From Subtercola frigoramans (lineage in GTDB: Bacteria > Actinomycetota > Actinomycetes > Actinomycetales > Microbacteriaceae), in the NCBI RefSeq assembly GCF_016907385.1, contig NZ_JAFBBU010000001.1, forward strand, positions 2,914,001-2,978,000: 64,000 nucleotides of DNA, written 5' to 3'. Positions 27,410 through 35,320 of the stretch are shown piece after piece. The notes under the pieces are model-generated. The model made no database searches. It was not told the DNA's origin and saw nothing but the letters and a program-made list of their open reading frames with translations. Each line of letters begins with the position of its first letter. Position 1 is the stretch's first letter. A program made the translations under genes and the position numbers.

Positions 27410-27802
27410 TTAGAGCTCTTGACTGATTTCGATCGAGCCGCGGTCAAGCATCTCCTGGACTTCGACGACGCGCCCGGCTTCGTCGAAGGTGAAGAGGCAC
27501 CAGATCGTGATCGGTGGCCTGCCGGCAAAGTCGAGGTCGAGCAGAGCAAGAACCCTGTCCGAATCAGCCAGTGCCTCTATCTCCGCACGTATTCCATACG
27601 GCGGGCGGGTCTCGAACTTCTCACGGGTCACACCCTCGAGATCAGCAATACCCGAGACGGTCGCCTCGACCCCGATCGTCGGAAACGTCTGAAGCCCGTC
27701 TTCGTGCCACAGACTCACCCAGGTAGGCAGGTCGCGGTCGCGCTCCGCCTGGTAGAAGCGTTGCACGGTGGCCAGATTGCGGGCCTGGATGGCAGTGAGC
27801 AT
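27410..27802 (-). CDS. SnoaL-like/NTF2-like domain protein
   Basis: This 130-residue protein has the cone-shaped NTF2-like pattern: an N-terminal helix with Val-Gln-Arg-Phe-Tyr-Gln-Ala-Glu-Arg-Asp, Leu-Trp-His-Glu-Asp-Gly, and C-terminal Ile-Trp-Cys-Leu-Phe-Thr-Phe-Asp-Glu-Ala-Gly-Arg-Val-Val. Members include polyketide cyclases, isomerases and limonene-epoxide-hydrolase-like enzymes, and many have no assigned reaction. GGAGG is well spaced for the ATG at 27802, less so for the ATG at 27808. The gene stands alone. Confidence 0.8.
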   Translation of the reverse strand: MLTAIQARNLATVQRFYQAERDRDLPTWVSLWHEDGLQTFPTIGVEATVSGIADLEGVTREKFETRPPYGIRAEIEALADSDRVLALLDLDFAGRPPITIWCLFTFDEAGRVVEVQEMLDRGSIEISQEL

Positions 27803-28005
27803 CGGCATTTCCTCCAGTGGGTCCATGCACACGGTAGCCCTGGGCCCTGCGCACGTTCAACGCCCGATTTCATCCGGCTAAAGACGATATTCCGTGACAA
27901 CGGACTCTCTGCGCGGACAATGCCCTTTCTGCGCGCGCATTCACGGGGCCGGTGCGAACGATGTCGTTCGGGTTCGCGATCTTGCCGGGCCCCGCGGCCG
28001 CTGCG

Positions 28006-28989
28006 TCAGGCGGGCACGCTGCGGCCGATCAGCCCTTCCAGTCGCGCGTAACTCGTCTCCATTCCGTCGGTCATGCCTGTCGCGAGAACGGCGTCACGCT
28101 GTTCAAGGTTCGCGTACGTGATGACGAGCGTGAGCAGCGTGCCCGTCTCCACGGGCGTGAGCGTGAGCTCGTTGCGTGTCGCCGGGAAGTCGGTGCCGAT
28201 CATCGCCTCGGTCGTCACCGCACGGTTCGGCGCTTCGGATTCGAGCAGCTCGCCCGTGAACCCGAAGCCCTGGCCGCCGCCGTCGGGCTCCCACTCATAG
28301 CGGTATGTGTCCCCCACGTTCGTAGCGATCTCGCAGACCGGCATGGTCCACCCGTCTGGGCCGAGAAGCCACTGCTTCATCAGCTCGGCGTCGGTGTGCG
28401 CGCGCCAGACCTCGTCGATCGGGCCCCGAATGACCCGGGCAACGCGCACCTGCGTGTCACTGAGGAGCTGGGCATCCACAGCCCGTTCAGCGGCGAAGGC
28501 CGCAAGGTCGGCGAGCACGGCATCGATCTGCGACATCGCCTCTCGCATGCCCTCGAGCATGCCCATCTCGACAAGCTGTTCGAGTTGTTCAATTGAGGCG
28601 AATCTCGCGACGCTCGTCATTCGCGAGCCGGTGTCTGTCGCCTCGAAGGTCAGCGTCATGCGGGTGGAAGGGAGCTCAGTGTTCGGAGCGCCGGTCGCAT
28701 CGGCGAACCAGTCGATGACCTCGAATGACGTGTCGGGCGTGAGCGCTTCCCACTCCCAGCACCCGTAGTGCTCGTCGCCGGTCGGCCCGGTCATCTTGTA
28801 GACGCTGCGGCCGCCCGGCACGGCGTCGTGACGGAGGAAGGTGGCGGGGTAGGTTGGCGGCCCCCAGAAGCGCTCGATCTGGCGAGGGTCGAGATACGCT
28901 TCCCACAGCCGACGCAGCGGGGCTGCAAAGTCGGCGACGATGGTGATGGTGAGCTGGTCGAGGTCTTTCTCGACGGTTGTTACGGGCAT
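28006..28989 (-). CDS. Tandem SRPBCC (AHSA1-type) domain protein
   Basis: This 327-residue protein contains two activator-of-Hsp90-like START folds in tandem. The first (about residues 10-150) begins with Pro-Leu-Arg-Arg-Leu-Trp-Glu-Ala-Tyr and has Phe-Trp-Gly-Pro-Pro; the second (about 175-315) begins with Gly-Pro-Ile-Asp-Glu-Val-Trp-Arg-Ala-His-Thr and has Lys-Gln-Trp-Leu-Leu-Gly-Pro-Asp-Gly-Trp. Both resemble the usual single-domain partners of ArsR-type regulators. It starts two bases after the ArsR stop, so the two form one operon. The bound ligand is unknown. Confidence 0.88.
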   Translation of the reverse strand: MPVTTVEKDLDQLTITIVADFAAPLRRLWEAYLDPRQIERFWGPPTYPATFLRHDAVPGGRSVYKMTGPTGDEHYGCWEWEALTPDTSFEVIDWFADATGAPNTELPSTRMTLTFEATDTGSRMTSVARFASIEQLEQLVEMGMLEGMREAMSQIDAVLADLAAFAAERAVDAQLLSDTQVRVARVIRGPIDEVWRAHTDAELMKQWLLGPDGWTMPVCEIATNVGDTYRYEWEPDGGGQGFGFTGELLESEAPNRAVTTEAMIGTDFPATRNELTLTPVETGTLLTLVITYANLEQRDAVLATGMTDGMETSYARLEGLIGRSVPA

Positions 28990-28991
28990 GA

Positions 28992-29399
28992 TCAGCCTTT
29001 CTCATTCTCATTGGATTTCTTGTTTTCGAGCTTCGGATGCTCGCGCACGGGTTCTTCGTTCTGGGCAGGTTCGCCGAGCAGGGCATCGAGGCGGTCGATC
29101 CTCGAGCGCCAGAGTTGCTCGAACTGGTCGAGCAGGCGCTGCGCCTGGCGGATGCGGTCGGGCGCGCCCCGCACCATCCGTTCCCGCCCGCGCGCTTCTT
29201 TCGTCACGAGACTCGCCTCCTCCAGCACGGCCACGTGCTTCTGCACGGCCGCAAATGACATGTCGTACGATTCTGCGAGCTGCGACACCGAGACCTCGTC
29301 GACGAGCGTTCGGCGAACAATGTCGCGCCGCGTCGCGTCGGCGAGGGCCCGGAAGATGCGGTTCACCTCTTCGTCTGTGAGTTCAGTATCTACAACCAT
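28992..29399 (-). CDS. ArsR family transcriptional regulator
   Basis: This 135-residue winged-helix protein has the ArsR core (Ile-Phe-Arg-Ala-Leu-Ala-Asp-Ala-Thr-Arg-Arg-Asp-Ile-Val) and a recognition helix in Ser-Phe-Ala-Ala-Val-Gln-Lys-His-Val-Ala-Val-Leu. No metal-binding Cys cluster is present. It belongs to the group that pairs with SRPBCC proteins. The charged tail is rich in Glu and Lys. The start codon lies inside an 18-bp palindrome that overlaps its own promoter, which points to autorepression. Confidence 0.92.
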   Translation of the reverse strand: MVVDTELTDEEVNRIFRALADATRRDIVRRTLVDEVSVSQLAESYDMSFAAVQKHVAVLEEASLVTKEARGRERMVRGAPDRIRQAQRLLDQFEQLWRSRIDRLDALLGEPAQNEEPVREHPKLENKKSNENEKG

Positions 29400-29436
29400 T
29401 TGGTTGTATGTTAGCCGCGTTGCAGCGTTCGCGCAA
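29391..29436 (-). promoter_or_regulatory. ArsR-SRPBCC promoter with overlapping palindromic operator
   Basis: On the reverse strand a -35 TTGCGC (29431-29436), a 17-bp spacer and a -10 TAACAT (29408-29413) are seen. The palindrome TACAACCATTTGGTTGTA (29391-29408) has 8-bp arms, touches the -10 and includes the ATG. Transcription would begin at or within a base or two of the ATG, so the mRNA is probably leaderless. Elements are read directly; the leaderless start is inferred. Confidence 0.7.
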
Positions 29437-29665
29437 GCGGCTCACCGAGTCAGATCACGCGGCATGTTTGCCAGCGCCCGGCGTGCATAACACCGGGGTC
29501 GGGGTGCACCGGGGTCGGGGAACGTCACCGCATGCTAACGGCGAAGACCGCCCCTAGCGAGGCCCCGTGCTTCCTGACGCTGTTCGTGGACATCGGCGAG
29601 AGGCAGGCATACCGTGGGGAAGGAGGCCCCCCACAACGGGGGCCTTGGAATCAAGGAGGATTCAC

Positions 29666-30880
29666 GTGTCAGCGAACAGAGCAGTTGCGTACAAAGAACC
29701 CGGCAAGGTCGAGGTCATCGATACCGACTACCCCACCTTCGAGCTGAAAGACGGGCCGGGAGTGAACCCGGCGAACATCGGTCGTAAGGTGCCGCATGGG
29801 GCGATCATCCGTACCGTCGCCACGAACATCTGCGGGTCGGACCAGCACATGGTTCGAGGCCGCACCACGGCTCCTGCGAACCTCGTGCTGGGGCACGAGA
29901 TCACGGGCGAGGTGGTCGAAGTCGGGCCCGGCGTCGAGTTCGTCAAGGTCGGCGACATCGTCTCGGTTCCCTTCAACATCGCGTGCGGTCGCTGTCGCAA
30001 CTGCAAGGAGCGAAAGACGGGCATCTGCCTGAACGTGAATCCCGACCGGCCGGGCAGCGCGTATGGCTACGTCGACATGGGCGGCTGGGTGGGCGGCCAA
30101 GCCGAATACGTGCTCGTGCCCTACGCCGACTGGAACCTCCTCGTCTTTCCCGACCGCGACCAGGCCCTCGAGAAGATCATGGACCTCACAATGCTCTCCG
30201 ACATCTTTCCGACGGGATTCCACGGTGCCGTGACCGCCGGCGTCGGTGTCGGCTCCACCGTCTACGTCGCTGGCGCGGGCCCCGTCGGGCTCGCCGCGGC
30301 AACTTCTGCGATGCTCCTCGGCGCGGCGGCCGTCATCGTCGGCGACATGAACGCCGATCGACTCGCGCAGGCCAAGAGTTTCGGATGCGAGACGATCGAC
30401 CTGTCATCCGGCGAGATCGCCGACCAGATCGAGCAGATCCTCGGGGTTCCCGAAGTCGACTGCGGCATCGACGCCGTCGGCTTCGAGGCCAAGGGGCACC
30501 ACGGCGGAGAAGAGGCGCCCGCAACCGTGCTCAATTCGCTGATGGATATCACTGCGGCTGGCGGGGCCATGGGCATCCCGGGCCTATATGTGACCGGAGA
30601 CCCGGGCGGCATCGACGAGGCGGCCAAGAAGGGCTCACTGTCGCTCAGCCTCGGCACCGGATGGGCGAAGTCCCTGTCGTTCACGACCGGCCAGTGCCCC
30701 GTCATGAAGTACAACCGAGGGCTCATGATGGCGATCCTCTACGAAAGGGTGCACATCGGCAAGAACGTGAATGCGAAGGCGATCTCCCTTGAGGATGCTC
30801 CGCGGGGGTACGCCGAATTCGATGCCGGTGCCGCAACGAAGTACGTCCTCAACCCGAACGGCTACCTCGACGCCGCGTAG
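29666..30880 (+). CDS. fdhA: Glutathione-independent formaldehyde dehydrogenase-like zinc alcohol dehydrogenase
   Basis: This 404-residue enzyme has catalytic-zinc residues in Asn-Ile-Cys-Gly-Ser-Asp-Gln-His and Gly-His-Glu-Ile-Thr-Gly-Glu. A four-Cys structural zinc loop follows (Cys-Gly-Arg-Cys-Arg-Asn-Cys ... Gly-Ile-Cys). The Rossmann loop is Gly-Ala-Gly-Pro-Val-Gly-Leu. The insertions and the Ser-Ala-Tyr-Gly-Tyr-Val-Asp-Met-Gly-Gly-Trp stretch match the FdhA group that dismutates or oxidises formaldehyde with tightly bound NAD. The GTG at 29666 follows AAGGAGGA, so the longer open frame is not used. It is monocistronic, with a terminator behind it. Confidence 0.88.
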   Translation: MSANRAVAYKEPGKVEVIDTDYPTFELKDGPGVNPANIGRKVPHGAIIRTVATNICGSDQHMVRGRTTAPANLVLGHEITGEVVEVGPGVEFVKVGDIVSVPFNIACGRCRNCKERKTGICLNVNPDRPGSAYGYVDMGGWVGGQAEYVLVPYADWNLLVFPDRDQALEKIMDLTMLSDIFPTGFHGAVTAGVGVGSTVYVAGAGPVGLAAATSAMLLGAAAVIVGDMNADRLAQAKSFGCETIDLSSGEIADQIEQILGVPEVDCGIDAVGFEAKGHHGGEEAPATVLNSLMDITAAGGAMGIPGLYVTGDPGGIDEAAKKGSLSLSLGTGWAKSLSFTTGQCPVMKYNRGLMMAILYERVHIGKNVNAKAISLEDAPRGYAEFDAGAATKYVLNPNGYLDAA

Positions 30881-30888
30881 GCACTGAC

Positions 30889-30922
30889 GTGTGCCGTCGC
30901 ACCGTGGGGTGCGACGGCACAC
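30889..30922 (+). terminator. Strong hairpin downstream of fdhA
   Basis: A perfect 15-bp stem (GTGTGCCGTCGCACC paired with its complement) with a 4-base loop begins nine bases after the fdhA stop. No T-run follows, which is common for GC-rich actinobacterial terminators. Confidence 0.8.
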
Positions 30923-31171
30923 ATCGCGAGGAGGGTGCGTCGATTGCTACGAGGCCAGTCGCATACGGAATACCTAATGGCTGGTCGCTGCTTGGCGCGG
31001 CTCGCCAAAATTGGCCCGACACACTTTTTCGAGGTCGGCGAAAGTGATGTTCTGAGGTTGATGCCTCATCCTGCTGATGATCCGGTCGAGCGACGTCACA
31101 CGAATATCGGTGCCATGAGCGGCACCATTACTTCAAGCCGCGCGTCAGTGCATCCAACGCCGTTCGGCCGC

Positions 31172-31302
31172 TCAGTGCAGCAGCTGCCGAAGCCCGGTAA
31201 CGACGGCGGCACCGATTGCCGCAGCGTACCGGTCACGGCATCTGACCAGGCATCCCAGCCGGGGTCGTCATGAAGGTCCCGCACCAGCGTGACCACGGAG
31301 AC
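31172..31302 (-). pseudogene. Frameshifted C-terminal fragment of an unidentified protein
   Basis: In reverse, one frame reads Val-Val-Thr-Leu-Val-Arg-Asp-Leu-His-Asp-Asp-Pro-Gly-Trp-Asp-Ala-Trp-Ser-Asp-Ala-Val. After loss of one base the next frame continues Asp-Arg-Tyr-Ala-Ala-Ala-Ile-Gly-Ala-Ala-Val-Val and ends at a stop. Restoring one G would give a continuous protein-like C-terminus. I do not recognise the family. It abuts the truncated DUF4436 gene, and the rest of the gap 30923-31171 shows nothing I can support. Confidence 0.4.
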
Positions 31303-31666
31303 AGGCAAGCACTCGCTGCCGACAGTGGAGATCACAGCCAGGCGTTCCGCGAGCATCGTCGCGTTCGGAATCGTGCTGCTCGTGTTGATGGCGGTGCTCC
31401 CCGTGCTGGTGCTGTTTCTTGCGCTGAGGGCCAACACCGGCCGCCGCAAGGTCGAGGCCACGCTCACCAGCTGGATCGGCGCCATGCTCTTCGCCATCAT
31501 CCCGCTGCGCACCTTCCTGCCCGGGTCGCCTCCGGTTGGCTCCTGGATCGACTACCTCGTCGTGCTCTGGGTGATCGTTGGCCTCGTCACGGGGCTCGCC
31601 ATCTACGTGCTCGCGATAGATCGCTGGGGCACGAGGCGTGCTTCAGACTCAAACCGCTCAGGTTAG
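31289..31666 (+). pseudogene. Truncated DUF4436 family membrane protein (C-terminal part)
   Basis: The 125-residue reading frame matches the last third of DUF4436 membrane proteins. It has Ser-Ala-Ser-Ile-Val-Ala-Phe-Gly-Ile-Val, a first membrane helix, then Ser-Trp-Ile-Gly-Ala-Met-Leu-Phe-Ala-Ile-Ile-Pro-Leu-Arg, Pro-Gly-Ser-Pro-Pro-x-Gly and two further helices. The roughly 150-200 upstream residues of the family are absent; instead the DNA belongs to a different gene remnant on the other strand. The GTG start has no good RBS. It is probably a dead gene end, though the membrane segment might still be translated. Confidence 0.6.
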
Positions 31667-31707
31667 GCTGGCGCACTGCCACAAGCGGCCGCCGAGCGCG
31701 CAAGCCC

Positions 31708-32145
31708 ATGCCCCCGCCATCAGCTTGGGAACGGTCATCCGGTAGCGCAGTTCAGATTGAATGTGTAGCCGCCGTCGGAGACAAACCTGTCTTTGCCTAC
31801 ATCGCCACGCTCCCCCAACCACAACGAAGCATCGCCGAGTCGATCGACACCATTGCCGCCCAGACACTCCCCGACCTTCAAAGATCCGTGAAGTGGGGCA
31901 TGGCCTACTACGGGGTCGGCGACGGCTGGTGCCTCAGCTCCGGCGCCTTCGCCACTCACGTCAAGCTCATGTTCTTCAACGGGGCGACCCTGCTCGACCC
32001 GATGCCGCCCGTGACTCCGGTCGGTATGGGCAAAGCGACGCGCGGCGTCGAACTCAAAAGTCTGGGCGACCTCGACGAGGCCCAGGTCGCCGAATGGATG
32101 CGACAGATCACCTCAGTGCCTGGGGTTGGCGGCAAGCGACGGTAA
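31708..32145 (+). CDS. DUF1801 (YdhG-like) family protein
   Basis: This 145-residue frame has the DUF1801 pattern: Tyr-Ile-Ala-Thr-Leu-Pro-Gln-Pro-Gln-Arg, Val-Lys-Trp-Gly-Met-Ala-Tyr-Tyr, Ala-Phe-Ala-Thr-His-Val-Lys-Leu-Met-Phe-Phe-Asn-Gly-Ala, and a C-terminal Leu-Asp-Glu-Ala-Gln-Val. The family has an iron-chaperone/frataxin-like fold. The first 25 residues (Pro/Ser-rich) look unlike the family and no RBS is seen, so the true start may have been lost or changed. It lies next to other gene fragments. Confidence 0.65.
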   Translation: MPPPSAWERSSGSAVQIECVAAVGDKPVFAYIATLPQPQRSIAESIDTIAAQTLPDLQRSVKWGMAYYGVGDGWCLSSGAFATHVKLMFFNGATLLDPMPPVTPVGMGKATRGVELKSLGDLDEAQVAEWMRQITSVPGVGGKRR

Positions 32146-32236
32146 GCCCTCGAGCTTCCCGTCGGTGGCGAGCCCCCGGATGCTCGTTGCTCACTTGCGC
32201 GCCAGCCGATGCCCGAAGCTCGCTAGTCTCGCTCTG

Positions 32237-33487
32237 TCAGAAGTGAGTGGACCCGTAGACCGACGCGACCGGCGCAAGCAGAACGCGAACGCGAAGGGCC
32301 GCGTTCGGAGTGTGTTGCACGAGCTGCCCTGCCGCGGCAAGCGTCACCGCGTCGACACCGCCAAGGTAGAGCGAGCCGAGCGTTGGCGCCTCGACAGAGA
32401 CGTCGGGTGCGGCCGAATCGTCGCGAGTCACCGTCGCCCGACCGTCCGCCACGGCGAGCCGGTACGTTCCGTCGGCGTAACCCAGAGCATCCGTGACCTG
32501 CAGAACCATCGACCCTGAACCGACATATGCCCGCGCCTCGAATGCCGCCACGACGTCGAGTACGCGAATCCACAGCCAATCTTCGAGCCCCGTCAGCGCG
32601 AGCGAACGCCAGTCGGCAACCGCCCAGCGCAGCGGATCGTCGGCAGGTGCGGCCTCCCACTCGATGCGTTCGACCAGGTCGACGGATGCGAGAAACTCCC
32701 ACAGGCCCAGATACGCGTTGTCGTCTGCTGCCACGAGATCGATCACCTCGAGTGTGTGCGGCGCTGTGTCCCATCCCTTGAACAGGTACGACACGTAACC
32801 GTCGACCTGCCCGGCCTCGTCGTAGTGCGCAGCCGCATAGACGCCCGGGTTCGCGTCGTCTTTCTCGGTGGCCGCGCCCATGACACGGTTCCAGGTCGCT
32901 GCGTGGCGATCGACCGAGCCGGGATGCGCCGCGTGGAAGGCCGCGAACACCTTCGGGCCCAGGGTGGTGAGGTCGGCGGCCTCGATCAACTCGCACCGGC
33001 CGCGGGGTTCGCCGAGCATCCGGAACCGCGTGTCAGTGGTGAGGGCGACGTGGCTGACCCAGGTCGCAACGCCGAAGCCGAACCGCCGGTAGATCGTGGC
33101 CTCCGACACCGTGAGGGCAGCAATCGCCATGCCCGCGGCGGCAGCCCCACGCAAATGGTCGGTCATCATGCGGCGCAGAATGCCGTTGCGGCGGTGGGTG
33201 GGCCGCACGGTGACGTTGGAGACGAGGCTGACCGGCAGAAGCGTGTTCGGCCCGACGTTCAGGGTGCTTTCGAAGGCGGAGAACGTCGCCACCAGCTCGT
33301 CGCCGCGGTAAGCGCCGGTGAGTTGGCGTCGGTCTGTGACGAGATGGTCGGCCGTCCGCGCAAGCTGCTCGTCGGTCGCTCGCGTGTCGTGAAAACCGCG
33401 GCGTTCGGCCTGGATCCAGGTATTCGTCCCCGGGTCGGCGGCCGCGGCGGGGAAGGTTCGGAAGCTGTAATCGTCGGTGGAGCCCAT
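32237..33487 (-). CDS. Eis-like GNAT N-acetyltransferase
   Basis: This 416-residue protein has the three-part Eis architecture: an N-terminal GNAT domain with Val-Thr-Val-Arg-Pro-Thr-His-Arg-Arg-Asn-Gly-Ile-Leu-Arg (acetyl-CoA pyrophosphate loop), a second degenerate GNAT half, and a C-terminal SCP2-like domain. It ends in a C-terminal Phe, matching the free carboxylate that acts in catalysis in Eis. It probably acetylates amines, possibly aminoglycosides. The start at 33487 is chosen because homologous sequence begins there, although the frame is open to 33637. The RBS is weak. Confidence 0.88.
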   Translation of the reverse strand: MGSTDDYSFRTFPAAAADPGTNTWIQAERRGFHDTRATDEQLARTADHLVTDRRQLTGAYRGDELVATFSAFESTLNVGPNTLLPVSLVSNVTVRPTHRRNGILRRMMTDHLRGAAAAGMAIAALTVSEATIYRRFGFGVATWVSHVALTTDTRFRMLGEPRGRCELIEAADLTTLGPKVFAAFHAAHPGSVDRHAATWNRVMGAATEKDDANPGVYAAAHYDEAGQVDGYVSYLFKGWDTAPHTLEVIDLVAADDNAYLGLWEFLASVDLVERIEWEAAPADDPLRWAVADWRSLALTGLEDWLWIRVLDVVAAFEARAYVGSGSMVLQVTDALGYADGTYRLAVADGRATVTRDDSAAPDVSVEAPTLGSLYLGGVDAVTLAAAGQLVQHTPNAALRVRVLLAPVASVYGSTHF

Positions 33488-33599
33488 GGTTCTAAGGTAG
33501 CGGGGCGCCCGCGTCGCGCAGCTCTGCCGCCTCGGTATCACCGAGCATCTAGCTCCGGATGCTCGACAACTGCCCTGGCGGATACGAATGTTCGCCGAA

Positions 33600-35159
33600 C
33601 TATTCCGCGGCGGCAGCAACCTTCGCCGCGACGTCAAGAAACGACGGCTGATCGCCCGATGCCAATGGAGGGCCCGGAAACGGTGGGTCGGGAAGCTCCC
33701 ACACTTCGCCGACCCGGAGAATGCGTAGGTGTATGCCTTCGATCGCGGCGACCCCCGAATCGACTATCGCATTTGTCGCACGAAGGTACCTATCTGCCGA
33801 CTCCAGACTGCTGAACTCACCAGTGGCAACCCAATGTTGAGCACGCTCCAGTACGCGATACAGCGTCTCTACGCCGTTTCCCGCCGTCGCCCTGGTCAAC
33901 CCAGACAGGTACTCATTGCGAAGAACTGTGGGAATGATGATCCGATGCATGTTGTGCGGCACGAGTTCACCGTTCATCGCAACCCGAGCCGAGCGACCGT
34001 TACCGTCGACGAACGGATGCACTTCACTGACCATGAACATCACGTACGCCGCGCGCTGAAAGGGGTCAGTCAGCGCCTGCCCTTCCTCCCATCCCGCGCG
34101 CAGGGTGCCGGGAACCTGCGCCGGTTCAACGAACCTCGTCATGCCGGCCTGATTGGCTTGGACTTTCCACTGGCCCGGGAGCTTGTCTGGGTGGGCGGCC
34201 ATCATCACGCGGTGGCGGTCTCGCAGAGCATCCATAAACTCGTCTGCAATCGTGAATTCCTGAGACATCTCTGCGTGAGACGAGACGATCTCCCACGTGG
34301 AGCGAATGTCGTGGGCATCTTCAGGTTTTCCCACATCGGCATCGTCGAATACGACACGTTTCGCCTCATCGACGGTCAAGGTTGACCCTTCGATGTAGTT
34401 CGAAAAGTACGCCTCGTAAAAGGGCACGTACGACGAGCGAGCGACATCGTCGACAAATCGTTGCACTAGCGGCATGCGCTGCAGATCGGCGGCGACCTGG
34501 CGAAAGAGCGCAACACGAGCAGAATCGAAGCTTTCACCTCGTTGCGCTGCACTCAATGCTCGCGATCCGGTCGCTACGGTTGGCCCAAGCCCGCGGGCTG
34601 CGTCGACGTACCTGCGAATCGCCGCCACGGCGATGGTATTCGCGTCACGTGAGATCTCATCGAGCATGTTGTCGATCTGGCGAGGAGTAGAGGTTGTGAC
34701 GATCTGGGCAACCTTGTCGTGTAGTTCGTCCATCGTCAGCCGACGGTTGATGGCGGCAGGGCGGCCCCTCTGCTCGGCGTTGTCGATGAGCGCACGGGTT
34801 CGACTCGATCCGAACAGTTGACCAGACCTGTCAAGTGGCACGTCATCAGACCGACGGTTCTCCGTTCGGCCGTCTGGATAGACCGTCAACCCGGGCAGTA
34901 CAAGCGGGGATCGGCTCGGATGCGATACGAACAGTCGACCGGCGATCGGTCGCAGATCGAAGGCGCTCCGGTCTGCAATGACAGCGGTAGGCAACATCCG
35001 CCCGACGATCTCTCGCCAGTGCCGCTCGACGACCTTCTCCAGACTGTCCCGAATTTCGTCGGTCCATACCCCTCGAGCTACGGGGACGATGTTCCCGCTG
35101 GCGATCCGACGAGCACGCGCGCTCGCAGAGCTGAACGCATCTGCGAATAAGATAGCCAC
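33600..35159 (-). CDS. Fic family protein with N-terminal AbiEi-like regulator domain
   Basis: This 519-residue protein has a Fic domain with the active-site loop HPFVDGNGRSAR (His381), intact for AMP-transfer chemistry. Its own inhibitory helix Ser-Asn-Tyr-Ile-Glu-Gly (Ser253, Glu257) makes it a class II, self-inhibited Fic. Residues 1 to about 110 look like a winged-helix AbiEi-type antitoxin domain: Ala-Arg-Arg-Ile-Ala-Ser-Gly-Asn-Ile-Val-Pro-Val-Ala-Arg-Gly-Val-Trp and a following Ala-Asp-Arg-Ser-Ala strand. A GTG start follows GGAG. Four operator-like repeats lie immediately upstream, which supports DNA binding by the N-terminal domain and autoregulation. The domain call is by pattern only. 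Confidence 0.82.
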   Translation of the reverse strand: MAILFADAFSSASARARRIASGNIVPVARGVWTDEIRDSLEKVVERHWREIVGRMLPTAVIADRSAFDLRPIAGRLFVSHPSRSPLVLPGLTVYPDGRTENRRSDDVPLDRSGQLFGSSRTRALIDNAEQRGRPAAINRRLTMDELHDKVAQIVTTSTPRQIDNMLDEISRDANTIAVAAIRRYVDAARGLGPTVATGSRALSAAQRGESFDSARVALFRQVAADLQRMPLVQRFVDDVARSSYVPFYEAYFSNYIEGSTLTVDEAKRVVFDDADVGKPEDAHDIRSTWEIVSSHAEMSQEFTIADEFMDALRDRHRVMMAAHPDKLPGQWKVQANQAGMTRFVEPAQVPGTLRAGWEEGQALTDPFQRAAYVMFMVSEVHPFVDGNGRSARVAMNGELVPHNMHRIIIPTVLRNEYLSGLTRATAGNGVETLYRVLERAQHWVATGEFSSLESADRYLRATNAIVDSGVAAIEGIHLRILRVGEVWELPDPPFPGPPLASGDQPSFLDVAAKVAAAAE

Positions 35160-35173
35160 GCTTTACTCCGGTC

Positions 35174-35297
35174 AGTACTCTGCGTAATTAGGGCCCCGAG
35201 AAGTCGGATCGGTTACTTCTCTGCATAAATACTACCGCCCTTCGGTCACTTGTCTGCATAAAAGTAGGGGCAGCGACTACTTTCCCGCGTAAAAGTC
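35174..35297. repeat. Four 19-bp operator-like direct repeats upstream of the AbiEi-Fic gene
   Basis: Copies begin at 35174, 35215, 35248 and 35279. They share the core TCTGCRTAA, with consensus ACTTSTCTGCATAAAAGT; the outer ACTT and AAGT are complementary. Centre spacings are 41, 33 and 31 bp, close to whole helical turns, so proteins would bind one DNA face. They lie 15-140 bp before the GTG at 35159. Confidence 0.65.
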
Positions 35298-35320
35298 TCG
35301 GCTTCGATGGCGGAGCGTCC

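Noticed and set aside
30935..31273. 112-residue forward reading frame after fdhA
   Set aside because: No RBS, unlikely amino-acid pattern, and it overlaps a better-supported reverse-strand remnant.
35160..35320. Four repeats upstream of the first Fic gene considered as a CRISPR array
   Set aside because: Spacing is uneven (31-41 bp), repeats are short and degenerate, and no cas genes are present; operator sites fit better.
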